The notes under the pieces were generated by a model. That model did not search any database, was not told the DNA's origin, and saw only the letters and a list, made by a program, of their open reading frames with translations. Positions 1-6,823 of a stretch of 64,000 nucleotides of DNA are shown piece after piece. The stretch covers positions 620,001-684,000 of the forward strand of contig NZ_CP012981.1 in assembly GCF_001411495.1 (NCBI RefSeq). The letters run 5' to 3'. Source of the stretch: Burkholderia cepacia ATCC 25416 (GTDB lineage: Bacteria > Pseudomonadota > Gammaproteobacteria > Burkholderiales > Burkholderiaceae). How positions within the stretch are numbered: the first letter of the stretch is position 1; each line of letters begins with the position of its first letter. Position numbers and translations under genes: made by a program.

Positions 1-435
1 GAAAACGCGCTGTTCCTCGGCCGCGGGCTGCACTACCCGATCGCGCTCGAAGGCGCGCTGAAGCTGAAGGAAATCTCGTACATCCACGCCGAGGCCTATC
101 CGGCCGGCGAACTGAAGCACGGGCCGCTCGCGCTCGTCACGGAAGCGATGCCGGTCGTCACGGTCGCACCGAACGACACGCTGCTCGAGAAGCTGAAGTC
201 GAACATGCAGGAAGTGCGTGCGCGCGGCGGCGAGCTGTACGTGTTCGCCGATGCCGACACGCAGATCGTCAACGACGACGGCCTGCACGTGATCCGGATG
301 CCGGAGCATTACGGGCAACTGTCGCCGATCCTGCACGTCGTGCCGCTGCAGCTGCTCGCATATCACACCGCGTGCGCGCGCGGCACCGACGTCGACAAGC
401 CGCGGAACCTCGCGAAATCGGTGACGGTGGAGTAA
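1..435 (+). CDS. glmS: Glucosamine--fructose-6-phosphate aminotransferase (GlmS), C-terminal fragment
   Basis: This is the last 144 residues of GlmS; the gene begins before the window and reads in frame from base 1. GlmS makes glucosamine-6-phosphate from fructose-6-phosphate and glutamine, the first step toward UDP-GlcNAc for peptidoglycan and LPS. The fragment is the second SIS (sugar isomerase) domain: it contains the [19 protein letters not shown] block and the [11 protein letters not shown] segment that lines the sugar-phosphate site, and it ends in the family-typical [12 protein letters not shown] tail. The N-terminal glutaminase domain is outside the window. A GC-rich hairpin lies 12 bases after the stop. 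Identification rests on the conserved C-terminal motifs. Confidence 0.97.
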   Translation, partial: ENALFLGRGLHYPIALEGALKLKEISYIHAEAYPAGELKHGPLALVTEAMPVVTVAPNDTLLEKLKSNMQEVRARGGELYVFADADTQIVNDDGLHVIRMPEHYGQLSPILHVVPLQLLAYHTACARGTDVDKPRNLAKSVTVE

Positions 436-446
436 GGCGGGACGAC

Positions 447-472
447 CGGGACGGCCCCGCGAAGCCGTCCCG
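447..472 (+). terminator. Hairpin downstream of glmS
   Basis: A 9-bp perfect stem (CGGGACGGC / GCCGTCCCG) with an 8-base loop lies directly after the glmS stop. No T-run follows, so it is only a candidate terminator or a 3'-end stabilising hairpin. Confidence 0.4.
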
Positions 473-514
473 ACCCCGTATCGGCACGAAGCAGGCCATT
501 CGGGCAGGTCGAAA

Positions 515-539
515 TATGTACCACGTAGTGGCATATAAT
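515..539 (+). promoter_or_regulatory. Toxin-antitoxin promoter with overlapping operator dyad
   Basis: A consensus -10 hexamer TATAAT lies at 534-539. Overlapping it is an interrupted dyad: TATG (515-518), CCAC (521-524), GTA spacer, GTGG (528-531), CATA (532-535). This layout is typical of autoregulated type II toxin-antitoxin operons, in which the antitoxin binds a palindrome over its own promoter. The antitoxin gene at 769-1089 is the likely repressor. Confidence 0.6.
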
Positions 540-554
540 CCTGTGCTGACCTGA

Positions 555-768
555 TCGGCCCGACGTGCCGGTAATCGGCAGCGCGGGATCGTGCCGAGCA
601 AGGTCGGGCAGGCGCGGGTTTTCGTATTCCTGTTCGCCAAGCCCGACCGGGACGACATCGACGAACGCGAACGGCGTGCCTTCAGAAAGCTCGCCGCGAA
701 TGTCGGGCGCCGCGCCGGCGCCGATATCGCGACGCTGGTCACACTGAAAGAGCGGGTGGAGATTTGCA
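555..768 (+). pseudogene. Remnant of a RelE/HigB-type toxin
   Basis: Between the operator and the antitoxin gene, an open frame (first in-frame stop upstream at 552-554) encodes a recognisable toxin C-terminal half. The segment ARVFVFLFAKPDRDDIDE followed by RAFRKLAANVG resembles the 'RAFFVYGFAK..RDNI..DEL..L..LA' block of HigB/RelE-like toxins (COG4737-type, about 110 aa when complete). The roughly 60 N-terminal residues expected after the promoter are missing, and the frame runs on into the antitoxin without the usual stop, so no normal toxin can be made. A deletion between about 540 and 590 is the simplest explanation. The 3' limit given is arbitrary because the original stop cannot be placed. 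Confidence 0.6.
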
Positions 769-1089
769 ATGGCCAGGAGTCGATTCAAGAGCGACGCAAC
801 GGAGGCGACCCACAGCGCCGCGTCGGGCCTCTATCGTGCCGCGTTGATCGACAAGAAGACGATGCGCGAATACGACGATCTCTGCATCGAAGCCGCCCCG
901 CGGTTCGATCCGGAAGCCATCGCCCGCATCCGCAAATCCGTCAATGTCAGCCAGAGCGTGTTCGCGCTCTACCTGAACACGACGACGTCGACGATCCGCC
1001 AATGGGAACAGGGCGACAAGCGGCCGAGCGGCATCGCCGCACGGATGCTCCAGATCGTCGAGAAACACGGGCTCGAGGTGTTCTCCTGA
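769..1089 (+). CDS. XRE/HigA-type antitoxin, helix-turn-helix protein
   Basis: A 106-residue protein with a C-terminal XRE-type helix-turn-helix at about residues 60-95 (VNVSQSVFALYLNTTTSTI followed by RQWEQGDKRPSG) and a family-typical N-terminus rich in S, A and D. This matches the antitoxin partner of COG4737-type toxins, which binds the operon promoter and neutralises the toxin. The ATG at 769 is inside the frame of the decayed toxin, as in intact loci where the two genes overlap. With the toxin broken, the protein may survive as a stand-alone repressor of its own promoter or cross-neutralise a related toxin elsewhere; that is inference. The function call is good; the in vivo role is not known. 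Confidence 0.8.
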   Translation: MARSRFKSDATEATHSAASGLYRAALIDKKTMREYDDLCIEAAPRFDPEAIARIRKSVNVSQSVFALYLNTTTSTIRQWEQGDKRPSGIAARMLQIVEKHGLEVFS

Positions 1090-1171
1090 ACCGGCCCCCC
1101 GAATCCCCCTGCACGGCCGCCCCCGCACCGGATACCGCGACGCGCCCCGCAACGAATATGACGGAGACACA

Positions 1172-1627
1172 ATGGTAGTAAGACTCTTTGGATGCGGATT
1201 GCTGGCGCTGACGTTCGCGTCGACGGGCTGGGCCGCCGAGCACTACGTCGAAGTCTGGAACCCGCCCGAGGCGCGGCAGCCGGCCGCCCGCACGCCGGCC
1301 GCGCGTACCGGCGCCGATGCTCGCGCCGGCAAGAGCGTGGAGAAGCACGCGAATGCCACGCCGAAAGCCGCGGTGAAACCGCACAAGCGCCGCGTCGCGC
1401 AGGCGGTGAAAGCCGGCTCGCATCGTCCTCCCGCCACCGCGGCCGAGACGCCGGCCGCTCCGCGCCCCGTCGCGCAGCCCGCACCGGGACGCCTGACGGT
1501 CATGCAGCCGGCTGCGCCCGATGCGCAGCACGCACTGAATTACTCCGACATCCCGCGGCAATACACACCGGACGGCAACGTGCTGCGCGTCGGCACGCAC
1601 AACCGCTCCGCGGAGGTGACTCGATAA
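1172..1627 (+). CDS. Ala/Pro-rich secreted hypothetical protein
   Basis: A 151-residue protein of unknown function. The N-terminus (MVVRLFGCGLLALTFASTGWAA) is a convincing signal peptide with predicted cleavage after the AA of GWAA. The mature protein is low-complexity and basic, with many Ala, Pro, Lys and Arg, and ends in a more ordered segment, LNYSDIPRQYTPDGNVLRVG. Nothing in it suggests an enzyme; it could be a periplasmic or envelope-associated linker protein. The stop codon overlaps the next start by one base (TAATG), so the two genes are probably translationally coupled. The Pro/Ala-rich middle is likely disordered. Confidence 0.6.
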   Translation: MVVRLFGCGLLALTFASTGWAAEHYVEVWNPPEARQPAARTPAARTGADARAGKSVEKHANATPKAAVKPHKRRVAQAVKAGSHRPPATAAETPAAPRPVAQPAPGRLTVMQPAAPDAQHALNYSDIPRQYTPDGNVLRVGTHNRSAEVTR

Positions 1628-1845
1628 TGGAAGCGCAAACCTACCACGGCTACCAGATCTGGGGCCACGCGATCCTGCAGCAGGACGAGATCCTGCAGCC
1701 CGAGCGCTTCGCGGCGAGCGGCACGATCACGCAGAACAACAAGCTGGTGGAGGCGTCCGGCGTGCTCGGCGTGTTCGATACCGAGGACGACGCGCGCGAA
1801 GCGGGGCTCGAATGGGCCCGCGCCTGGATCGACAGCCACCGCTGA
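1627..1845 (+). CDS. Small conserved hypothetical protein (DUF6566-like)
   Basis: A 72-residue soluble protein with no signal peptide. Its layout is a 'YHGYQIWGHAI' start, a central glycine turn, and a C-terminal helix DTEDDAREAGLEWARAWIDSH. This resembles small Burkholderia proteins now grouped as DUF6566, whose biochemical role is unknown; the family name is from memory. The ATG overlaps the TAA of the preceding secreted protein by one base, and a bidirectional terminator follows 68 bases later. The upstream in-frame extension of the same frame overlaps the neighbour and is not coding. Confidence 0.65.
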   Translation: MEAQTYHGYQIWGHAILQQDEILQPERFAASGTITQNNKLVEASGVLGVFDTEDDAREAGLEWARAWIDSHR

Positions 1846-1906
1846 GCGTGCGCAACCTGCGCGCCGTGATCGACGCCGGACACGAGTCGGCCGCGAGCCG
1901 GCAATG

Positions 1907-1937
1907 AAAAAAGGGGCGTCATCGACGCCCCTTTGTC
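1907..1937. terminator. Bidirectional rho-independent terminator
   Basis: A perfect 8-bp stem GGGGCGTC / GACGCCCC (1913-1920 and 1924-1931) with a 3-base loop is flanked by an A-run (1907-1912) and TTT. It sits between convergent genes (the small hypothetical gene on + and the iron permease on -) and can serve both. Confidence 0.75.
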
Positions 1938-1954
1938 ATTCGAACCAGGACAAC

Positions 1955-2791
1955 TCAAGCCGCGGCCCGTGGCGGCCGCACCGCCGCCTGCGGCCGGCCG
2001 ACGAACCGTGCCAGCCCGACAATCGCGGCCAGCGTCGCGAGATACGCGACGATCTGGATGCCCGCCGGGCGCGCGGTGTAGCCGATCAGCGTATGCAGCG
2101 CCTTGCCGACGATGCTCGATTCCTTGAGCAGCCACGACGTATCCCAGACCGCATCGCCCCACGACGGCACGAGGCCTGCCGCGAGCAGGAAGCCGACGCA
2201 CTGGCTGGCCATCCCCGCCGCGAGCAGCACGATCAGCCAGTTGGTGACGGAGAACAGGCGCTTCAGCGGAATCTGCAGCAGGCCCGCATACATCCCGTAG
2301 CCGAGCCCGGCGCCGCCGAGCACGCCGAGCAGCCCGCCGACGATCATCTGCGGTGTCTGTCCCGGATCGCCCGCCGCGATGCCGTACAGGAACAGCACGG
2401 CCTCGGAGCCTTCGCGCAGCACCGCGACGCCGACCACGATCGCGAGCCCCGTCAGCGGCTTGCTACCGGCCGCGACGGCACGCCCGACCGCGGTCATCTG
2501 CATCGCCATCTCGCGACCGTGCCGGCTCATCCAGATGCTGTGCCATGCGAGCATCAGCGTCGCGACGAACATCACGCCCGCGTTGAAGACCTCCTGCCCC
2601 ATGCCGGACGCCCATTGCGAGATCACGTCGGCGAACGCCGCGATCAGGCCGGCGCCGATCACGCCGCCCGCCAGCCCGCCGCCGACCCACCAGCCGCGCC
2701 GCAGCACGCCTTTCGTCGCGGCCATCACGATCGACACCACCAGCGCGGCCTCGAGCACTTCACGAAAGACGATCAGGGCAGTCGACAGCAT
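1955..2791 (-). CDS. FTR1-family high-affinity iron permease (EfeU/FtrC type)
   Basis: A 278-residue integral membrane protein with about seven hydrophobic segments. It carries the two glutamate motifs of FTR1 permeases: REVLE at residues 10-14 in the first membrane helix and REGSE at 126-130. In this family these REXXE motifs bind and pass iron across the inner membrane. The neighbouring minus-strand gene 12 bases upstream encodes a periplasmic cupredoxin, a standard partner. In Burkholderia the described FtrABCD system also has a P19-type iron protein (FtrA) and a ferredoxin-like membrane protein (FtrD); neither is next to these genes. It could therefore be called FtrC-like or EfeU-like. 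Iron uptake is a confident family call; the oxidation state transported is not shown. Confidence 0.9.
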   Translation of the reverse strand: MLSTALIVFREVLEAALVVSIVMAATKGVLRRGWWVGGGLAGGVIGAGLIAAFADVISQWASGMGQEVFNAGVMFVATLMLAWHSIWMSRHGREMAMQMTAVGRAVAAGSKPLTGLAIVVGVAVLREGSEAVLFLYGIAAGDPGQTPQMIVGGLLGVLGGAGLGYGMYAGLLQIPLKRLFSVTNWLIVLLAAGMASQCVGFLLAAGLVPSWGDAVWDTSWLLKESSIVGKALHTLIGYTARPAGIQIVAYLATLAAIVGLARFVGRPQAAVRPPRAAA

Positions 2792-2803
2792 GTCCGTATC
2801 CGC

Positions 2804-3136
2804 TTACTTGACGGTCAGCTGCGTCTTCGATTGCGCTTCGTGATACTCGTCGTGGAACTCGTAGGTTCCGGCCTTCAGCGGCCCGACCAGGATCTCCACC
2901 GACTTGCCGGCAGGCACGACCTTCTCCGCCTTGAAATCGTCGCTCTCGAATTCGGCGGGCGTCGCGTCGAGATTCTTCACGACGAACTTCACCTTCTTGC
3001 CGGCCGGGATCGTCACGCCGTCCGGCGAAAACTTGTGATCCTTCAGGGTCAGGTTGACGACATCGTCGGCCGCGAATGCGGACGTTGCCGATGCGCCCAG
3101 CAGCGCCAGCGAAAAGCCGAAAGCAAAACGGTTCAT
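2804..3136 (-). CDS. Periplasmic cupredoxin-domain iron-transport protein (FtrB / EfeO cupredoxin type)
   Basis: A 110-residue protein with a clear signal peptide (MNRFAFGFSLALLGASATSA, cleavage near FAA-DD). The mature part is a single cupredoxin-like beta-sandwich with VNLTLKDHKFSPDGVTIPAG near the start and GTYEFHDEYHE near the end, typical of the small cupredoxins that accompany FTR1 permeases. A complete type 1 copper site is not obvious: there is no Cys in the mature protein, so the acidic/His residues (HDEYHE) may bind metal instead. It is transcribed just ahead of the permease (12-base gap), so the two form an operon. The proposed job is to present or oxidise iron in the periplasm for the permease, which is inference from family context. 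Confidence 0.85.
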   Translation of the reverse strand: MNRFAFGFSLALLGASATSAFAADDVVNLTLKDHKFSPDGVTIPAGKKVKFVVKNLDATPAEFESDDFKAEKVVPAGKSVEILVGPLKAGTYEFHDEYHEAQSKTQLTVK

Positions 3137-3432
3137 GGGGGTAACGAATTGAAATATCGAAGGGAGCTGATACTAAGATCGATTCGCATTTCCAACTCGC
3201 GTACCCTTACTGGCGACATGGTGATCGTGCTTCATGGCGTGCCGCCATGCCTTGCCCGGCAAGGCATCCGCCCCGCTTCGCCCTGAACGCTTCGCCGTCA
3301 ATCGGGACAAGTGCCAAATGACGTCAAAGGCCCGCCCTCCATTCATCAGACATCACCTTTACAACATACTGTCGCCGCACTACCGTCGTCACACAGGAGC
3401 CGCGACACGGATCTTCGTCGACACGCGTACGC
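3137..3432. other. Intergenic region between the iron operon and the metallochaperone gene
   Basis: About 300 bases without a convincing gene. Near the iron operon (3170-3192) is an AT-richer stretch, GATACTAAGATCGATTCGCA, loosely resembling a Fur box (GATAAT-type hexamers); the match is weak. The rest shows nothing I can name. Confidence 0.4.
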
Positions 3433-3463
3433 TTGACCTTCCCACCGTGGCAAGCTTCATGCT
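3433..3463 (+). promoter_or_regulatory. MerR-family (CueR-like) metal-responsive promoter
   Basis: TTGACC (-35, 3433-3438) and CATGCT (-10, 3458-3463) are separated by 19 bp, the over-long spacing characteristic of MerR-family promoters. The spacer holds a dyad, CTTCCCAC-C-GTGGCAAG, with a single mismatch. It lies 37 bases before the ATG of the heavy-metal-binding protein gene at 3500. A CueR or related copper regulator is the likely activator, but no MerR-family gene is in this window. Confidence 0.7.
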
Positions 3464-3499
3464 GTCGATGCTTGTCAATCGTCAACTCAGGAGAACACG

Positions 3500-3700
3500 A
3501 TGGAATTCGAAGTCCAGGACATGACCTGCGGCGGCTGCGCCAATGCAATCACGCGCGCGGTGACGGCCGCCGATCCCGCCGCGAAGCTCGACATCGACGT
3601 CGCGGCGAAGATCGTCAAGGTCGAGTCGGCGCAAGGCGCCGAGCGCGTGCAGTCGATCATCGAAGCCGCCGGCTTCCACCCCGCGCTGCGCACCGCATAA
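3500..3700 (+). CDS. Heavy-metal-associated (HMA) domain protein, CopZ-like metallochaperone
   Basis: A 66-residue protein that is one HMA domain. The metal-binding loop DMTCGGCAN at residues 7-15 supplies two cysteines spaced CxxC, and the rest fits the beta-alpha-beta-beta-alpha-beta fold ending IIEAAGFHPAL. Free-standing domains of this kind carry Cu(I) to a P-type ATPase or regulator in the cytoplasm. A strong ribosome site (AGGAG, 3489-3493) precedes the ATG. The promoter has the 19-bp spacing and dyad of MerR-type metal regulation, supporting copper (or another thiophilic metal) response. No P1B-ATPase or regulator is adjacent, so its partner must be encoded elsewhere. Confidence 0.9.
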   Translation: MEFEVQDMTCGGCANAITRAVTAADPAAKLDIDVAAKIVKVESAQGAERVQSIIEAAGFHPALRTA

Positions 3701-3762
3701 CTTACGCACAACGCGAGCGCGGGCACACGCCGTACGGCGCTGCGCCCGCGCCCCGCAGTGCA

Positions 3763-5253
3763 TCAGCGCAGCCGGATCAGCGTCGACTTCAGTTCGGTGT
3801 ACTTCTCGAGCGCGTGCAGCGACTTGTCGCGGCCGTTGCCCGATTGCTTGTAGCCGCCGAACGGGAAGTTCATGTCGCCGCCCTCGTCGTAGCAGTTCAC
3901 CCAGACGGTGCCCGCGCGCAGCCGGCGCGACACGTCGTGCGCGGTCGTCAGGTTCGACGTCCACACGGCCGCGGCCAGCCCGTACTCGGTATCGTTCGCG
4001 ATCCGCACGGCCTCGTCGACGTCGTCGAACACGATCACCGACAGCACGGGCCCGAAGATTTCCTCGCGTGCGATCCTCGCATCCGGCTTCACCTCGAACA
4101 CCGTCGGCTCCACGTAGAAGCCGCCCGTTTCCGCCTTCACGCGCGCACCGCCGGTGACGAGCCGGCCCTCGCTGCGCCCGGCCTCGATATAGCCGAGCAC
4201 ACGCTCGAGCTGGATGCCGTCGACGATCGCGCCCATCGACACCGACGGATCGAGCGGATTGCCGGGCACGTACGCACGCGCGGCCGCGACGAGCTTCTCG
4301 ATGAACGCATCCTTGATGTCGCGATGCACGAGCAGCCGCGAGCCGGCCGTGCACATCTCGCCCATGTTGTAGAAGATCGCGCCGGCGGCCGCCTGCGCCG
4401 CGCGGTCCAGATCGGGACAATCGGGCAGCACGATGTTCGGCGACTTGCCGCCGAGTTCGAGCCACGCGCGCTTCAGGTTCGACTGCGCGGCGTACTGCAT
4501 GATCAGCTTGCCCACTGCCGTCGAGCCGGTGAATGCGATGCAGTCGACGTCGCGATGCAGCGCGAGCAGCTTGCCGGGCTCGCCGGCCCCCGGTACGACG
4601 TTGAACACGCCCGCCGGAATGCCGGCCTCGTACGCGAGCTGTGCGACGCGGATCGCGGTCAGCGGCGATTTCTCCGACGGCTTCAGCACGACGCTGTTGC
4701 CGGCCGCGAGCGCGGGGCCGAATTTCCATGCGGCCATCAGGATCGGGAAGTTCCACGGCACGACGGCGGCCACCACGCCGACCGGCTCGCGCGTGACGAG
4801 ACCGACGAGATGATGATCGGCCGGCGCGACCTCGCCGCCCACCTTGTCGATCGCTTCCGCGAACCATTCGACGCAATACGCGGCGCCCGGCACGTCGACC
4901 GTCGTCGTGTCGCCGATCGGCTTGCCAGCGTCGAGCGTTTCGAGCAGCGACAGCTCGTCGAGGTGCTCGCGCATCAGCGCAGCCCAGCGCAGCAGCACGG
5001 CCTTGCGCGCACGCGGGTTCAGCCCGGCCCACACGCCCGCGTCGAACGCGCGACGCGCCGCCGCGACGGCCGCGTTCACGTCGGCTTCGCCGCAATCGGC
5101 GACCTTCGCGAGCACGCGGCCGTCGATCGGGCTCACGCAGTCGAACGTCTTGCCGCCGTGCGCGTCGCGCGACGCGCCGTCGATGAATGCGCGCCCTTCG
5201 ATCTCGAGCGACGCCGCCTTGTCCTGCCAGTCAGCCAAAGTCAACTTGTTCAT
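3763..5253 (-). CDS. puuC: Gamma-glutamyl-gamma-aminobutyraldehyde dehydrogenase (aldehyde dehydrogenase family)
   Basis: A 496-residue NAD(P)-dependent aldehyde dehydrogenase of normal family length. Catalytic features are present: the PWNFP motif with Asn168, the general base in LELGGK (Glu266), and the nucleophile in GEMCTAGSR (Cys301). By context it is PuuC, the third step of the gamma-glutamyl putrescine pathway, oxidising gamma-glutamyl-gamma-aminobutyraldehyde to gamma-glutamyl-GABA. It lies directly downstream of the PuuR-type regulator on the same strand (97-base gap), and divergent genes encode PuuD, PuuA and putrescine uptake. Such enzymes often accept several aminoaldehydes, so use on free 4-aminobutyraldehyde made by the nearby aminotransferase is also plausible. 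Confidence 0.9.
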   Translation of the reverse strand: MNKLTLADWQDKAASLEIEGRAFIDGASRDAHGGKTFDCVSPIDGRVLAKVADCGEADVNAAVAAARRAFDAGVWAGLNPRARKAVLLRWAALMREHLDELSLLETLDAGKPIGDTTTVDVPGAAYCVEWFAEAIDKVGGEVAPADHHLVGLVTREPVGVVAAVVPWNFPILMAAWKFGPALAAGNSVVLKPSEKSPLTAIRVAQLAYEAGIPAGVFNVVPGAGEPGKLLALHRDVDCIAFTGSTAVGKLIMQYAAQSNLKRAWLELGGKSPNIVLPDCPDLDRAAQAAAGAIFYNMGEMCTAGSRLLVHRDIKDAFIEKLVAAARAYVPGNPLDPSVSMGAIVDGIQLERVLGYIEAGRSEGRLVTGGARVKAETGGFYVEPTVFEVKPDARIAREEIFGPVLSVIVFDDVDEAVRIANDTEYGLAAAVWTSNLTTAHDVSRRLRAGTVWVNCYDEGGDMNFPFGGYKQSGNGRDKSLHALEKYTELKSTLIRLR

Positions 5254-5350
5254 CAGGATGCCTCAGTTTTTTGGCATTCGCGATGCGACGCGCCGCTGCG
5301 CGTGACGCGCAGCCGGCCGGCAGCGAATGCGGTGATGCGCGGTCGGGAGG

Positions 5351-5920
5351 TCAGAAGGTCGCCGGCGAATTGGCTGAGACGACCTCACAGATCAGGTCCG
5401 CGCTGGGATTGCGAAAACGGTGCGGCAAACGGCTTTCGAAGTAATAGCCGTCTCCGGGGTCGAGCAGCCACGTCGCGCCGTCGACGGTCAGCTCGAGCCG
5501 GCCCGACACGACGACACCGCCCTCGTGCCCCGCGTGCACGAGCATCTCGGGCCCCGTATCGGCGTGCGGCTGGTAGATCTCGCGCAGGATGCACATGTTG
5601 CGGTCCTTCACGCTCGCGCCGACCAGATGAAACGCGAGCGTGTCGTTGCCGAGGTTCGGCATCTCGTCGCGACGCGACACGACCGAACGCGATTCGATGA
5701 GCTCGAACGTGAAGAACTCCGCGAGACTCATCGGGATACATTCCAGCAGCTTCTTCAGCGAGCCGACCGACGGGCTCACGCGGCCCTGTTCGATCAGCGA
5801 GATCGTGCCGTTGGTCACGCCGGCCCGCTTCGCGAGTTCGCGCTGCGACAGGCCATGCTTGTTGCGCACGAAACGCAGGCGCTCGGCGACTTCGGTGGAC
5901 ATCGATTCGGTTTCGGACAC
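5351..5920 (-). CDS. puuR: PuuR-type XRE-cupin transcriptional regulator of putrescine catabolism
   Basis: A 189-residue cytoplasmic repressor. An N-terminal XRE helix-turn-helix spans about residues 10-65 (LSQRELAKRAGVTNGTISLI) and a small cupin effector domain about 110-185 (HAGHEGGVVVSGRLELTVDG, then LPHRFRNP). This is the architecture and length of E. coli PuuR, which releases DNA when putrescine binds. It is upstream of puuC and divergent from the puuD-puuA operon. A sequence ATAATGAACA, identical to the core of the reported E. coli PuuR site, lies in the shared upstream region at 6024-6033. The role as local repressor is well supported by context. Confidence 0.9.
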   Translation of the reverse strand: MSETESMSTEVAERLRFVRNKHGLSQRELAKRAGVTNGTISLIEQGRVSPSVGSLKKLLECIPMSLAEFFTFELIESRSVVSRRDEMPNLGNDTLAFHLVGASVKDRNMCILREIYQPHADTGPEMLVHAGHEGGVVVSGRLELTVDGATWLLDPGDGYYFESRLPHRFRNPSADLICEVVSANSPATF

Positions 5921-6021
5921 GATAGGTGCGATGACAAAGTGAAACGACGCAGTGGACAGCCGTTGAATATTCTAATCACTTTATGCCGCACATCAGCGGG
6001 GAAAACCCTGAAAGGCGTTCG

Positions 6022-6033
6022 AAATAATGAACA
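6022..6033 (+). promoter_or_regulatory. Candidate PuuR operator
   Basis: AAATAATGAACA matches the last 10 bases (ATAATGAACA) of the 15-base PuuR recognition sequence published for E. coli (AAAATATAATGAACA, recalled from the literature). It lies between puuR and the main puuD promoter, about 80 bases upstream of the latter. Confidence 0.5.
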
Positions 6034-6111
6034 CCCCGTCGATTATTCCGTTTGCGAATCTTTTGTTTGCACTGCTCGGGAAAGCCCTGATGCAACACCG
6101 TTAAAAAACAT

Positions 6112-6139
6112 TTGACGCCGTTTTTGGCTCGTATATGCT
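6112..6139 (+). promoter_or_regulatory. Sigma-70-like promoter for the putrescine operon
   Basis: TTGACG (6112-6117) and TATGCT (6134-6139) with 16-bp spacing form a good sigma-70 match in an AT-rich stretch. Transcription would start near 6146, leaving a leader of about 680 bases before the puuD ATG. Confidence 0.55.
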
Positions 6140-6557
6140 GGCTCTCAGGTTCGCGTCATCAAGCGTTCATCGGCAGCAAAAAGCGTTATTGCAACGCAAA
6201 AATTGATGCCCGTCGATGTAAATGACGCGTAACCGGCGCCTTGATTATTTTAAACGCCCAGTGCGTCGAAACGGTCGGGTGTTCAATACTTTCAACAACC
6301 CAGTCGAGTGTAATCGTGAGAGTCCGTGGCCCTCTGGTGAGGTGGGATCGAAGCGTGGCGCGAAGTTCGCGCAGCGCGGCATCCCCTTCCGATGGCAGTT
6401 GCGGCTGGCATAGTCCTCGCCTGCAGCATCTGTCGATCTACACCATCCTTTCCCGTCGTTCCGTTCGGCGCCACAACGCCGTTTCCGCACGCGCATTCGT
6501 CGCCGTCGATACCGACGAAGTGGCGTCGCTGCTGCCGTAGCGCCTCTCCTTTCTTTA

Positions 6558-6663
6558 CGTCGTTCGTTTCGTCTGCTGATTCGCCAACCGCATGGTCCAT
6601 GCGGTGACGGAACGCGTTCGCGCATTCGTTGCCGCGTCGCGTATCGCAATGAAACGAACGACG
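6558..6663 (+). repeat. Structured inverted repeat in the puuD leader
   Basis: CGTCGTTCGTTTC (6558-6570) is perfectly complementary to GAAACGAACGACG (6651-6663). In the 80-base loop lies a perfect 9-1-9 palindrome, ACCGCATGG-T-CCATGCGGT (6587-6605). This could fold as a stem with an inner hairpin in RNA, or act as a DNA operator. Confidence 0.55.
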
Positions 6664-6823
6664 GCCTGATCGTCGCGCGCAGCGCGGATCGCCACGCCAT
6701 CCCGTTGCGCCCATTCACCAGCGGCCTTGCGCTTTGCGCCAGGCTGCGGGGCTGTTGCACGCCGGCGTTTCGCCACATCCGGCAAGACATACGCGACAAC
6801 CCTCCGGATAACTGATTGACGTC

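Larger units (their letters stand above)
5921..6823. other. Long divergent regulatory region between puuR and puuD
   Basis: About 900 bases with no convincing gene. The first ~300 bases are AT-rich for this genome and hold the PuuR-like box and a sigma-70-like promoter. The remaining ~680 bases would form a long leader for puuD. It contains a 13-bp inverted repeat (6558-6570 with 6651-6663) enclosing a perfect 19-bp palindrome (6587-6605). Short open frames here lack the GC-skewed codon pattern of neighbours and look non-coding. Confidence 0.55.

Noticed and set aside
3170..3192. Fur box upstream of the iron operon
   Set aside because: Only a loose match to GATAAT-type hexamers; not strong enough for a separate feature.
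3433..5700. Long plus-strand frame antisense to puuC and puuR (755 codons)
   Set aside because: It is the Arg-rich shadow of the real minus-strand genes, without recognisable motifs.
6222..6540. Short frames in the puuD leader
   Set aside because: Composition unlike neighbouring genes, no ribosome site, overlapping frames on both strands.
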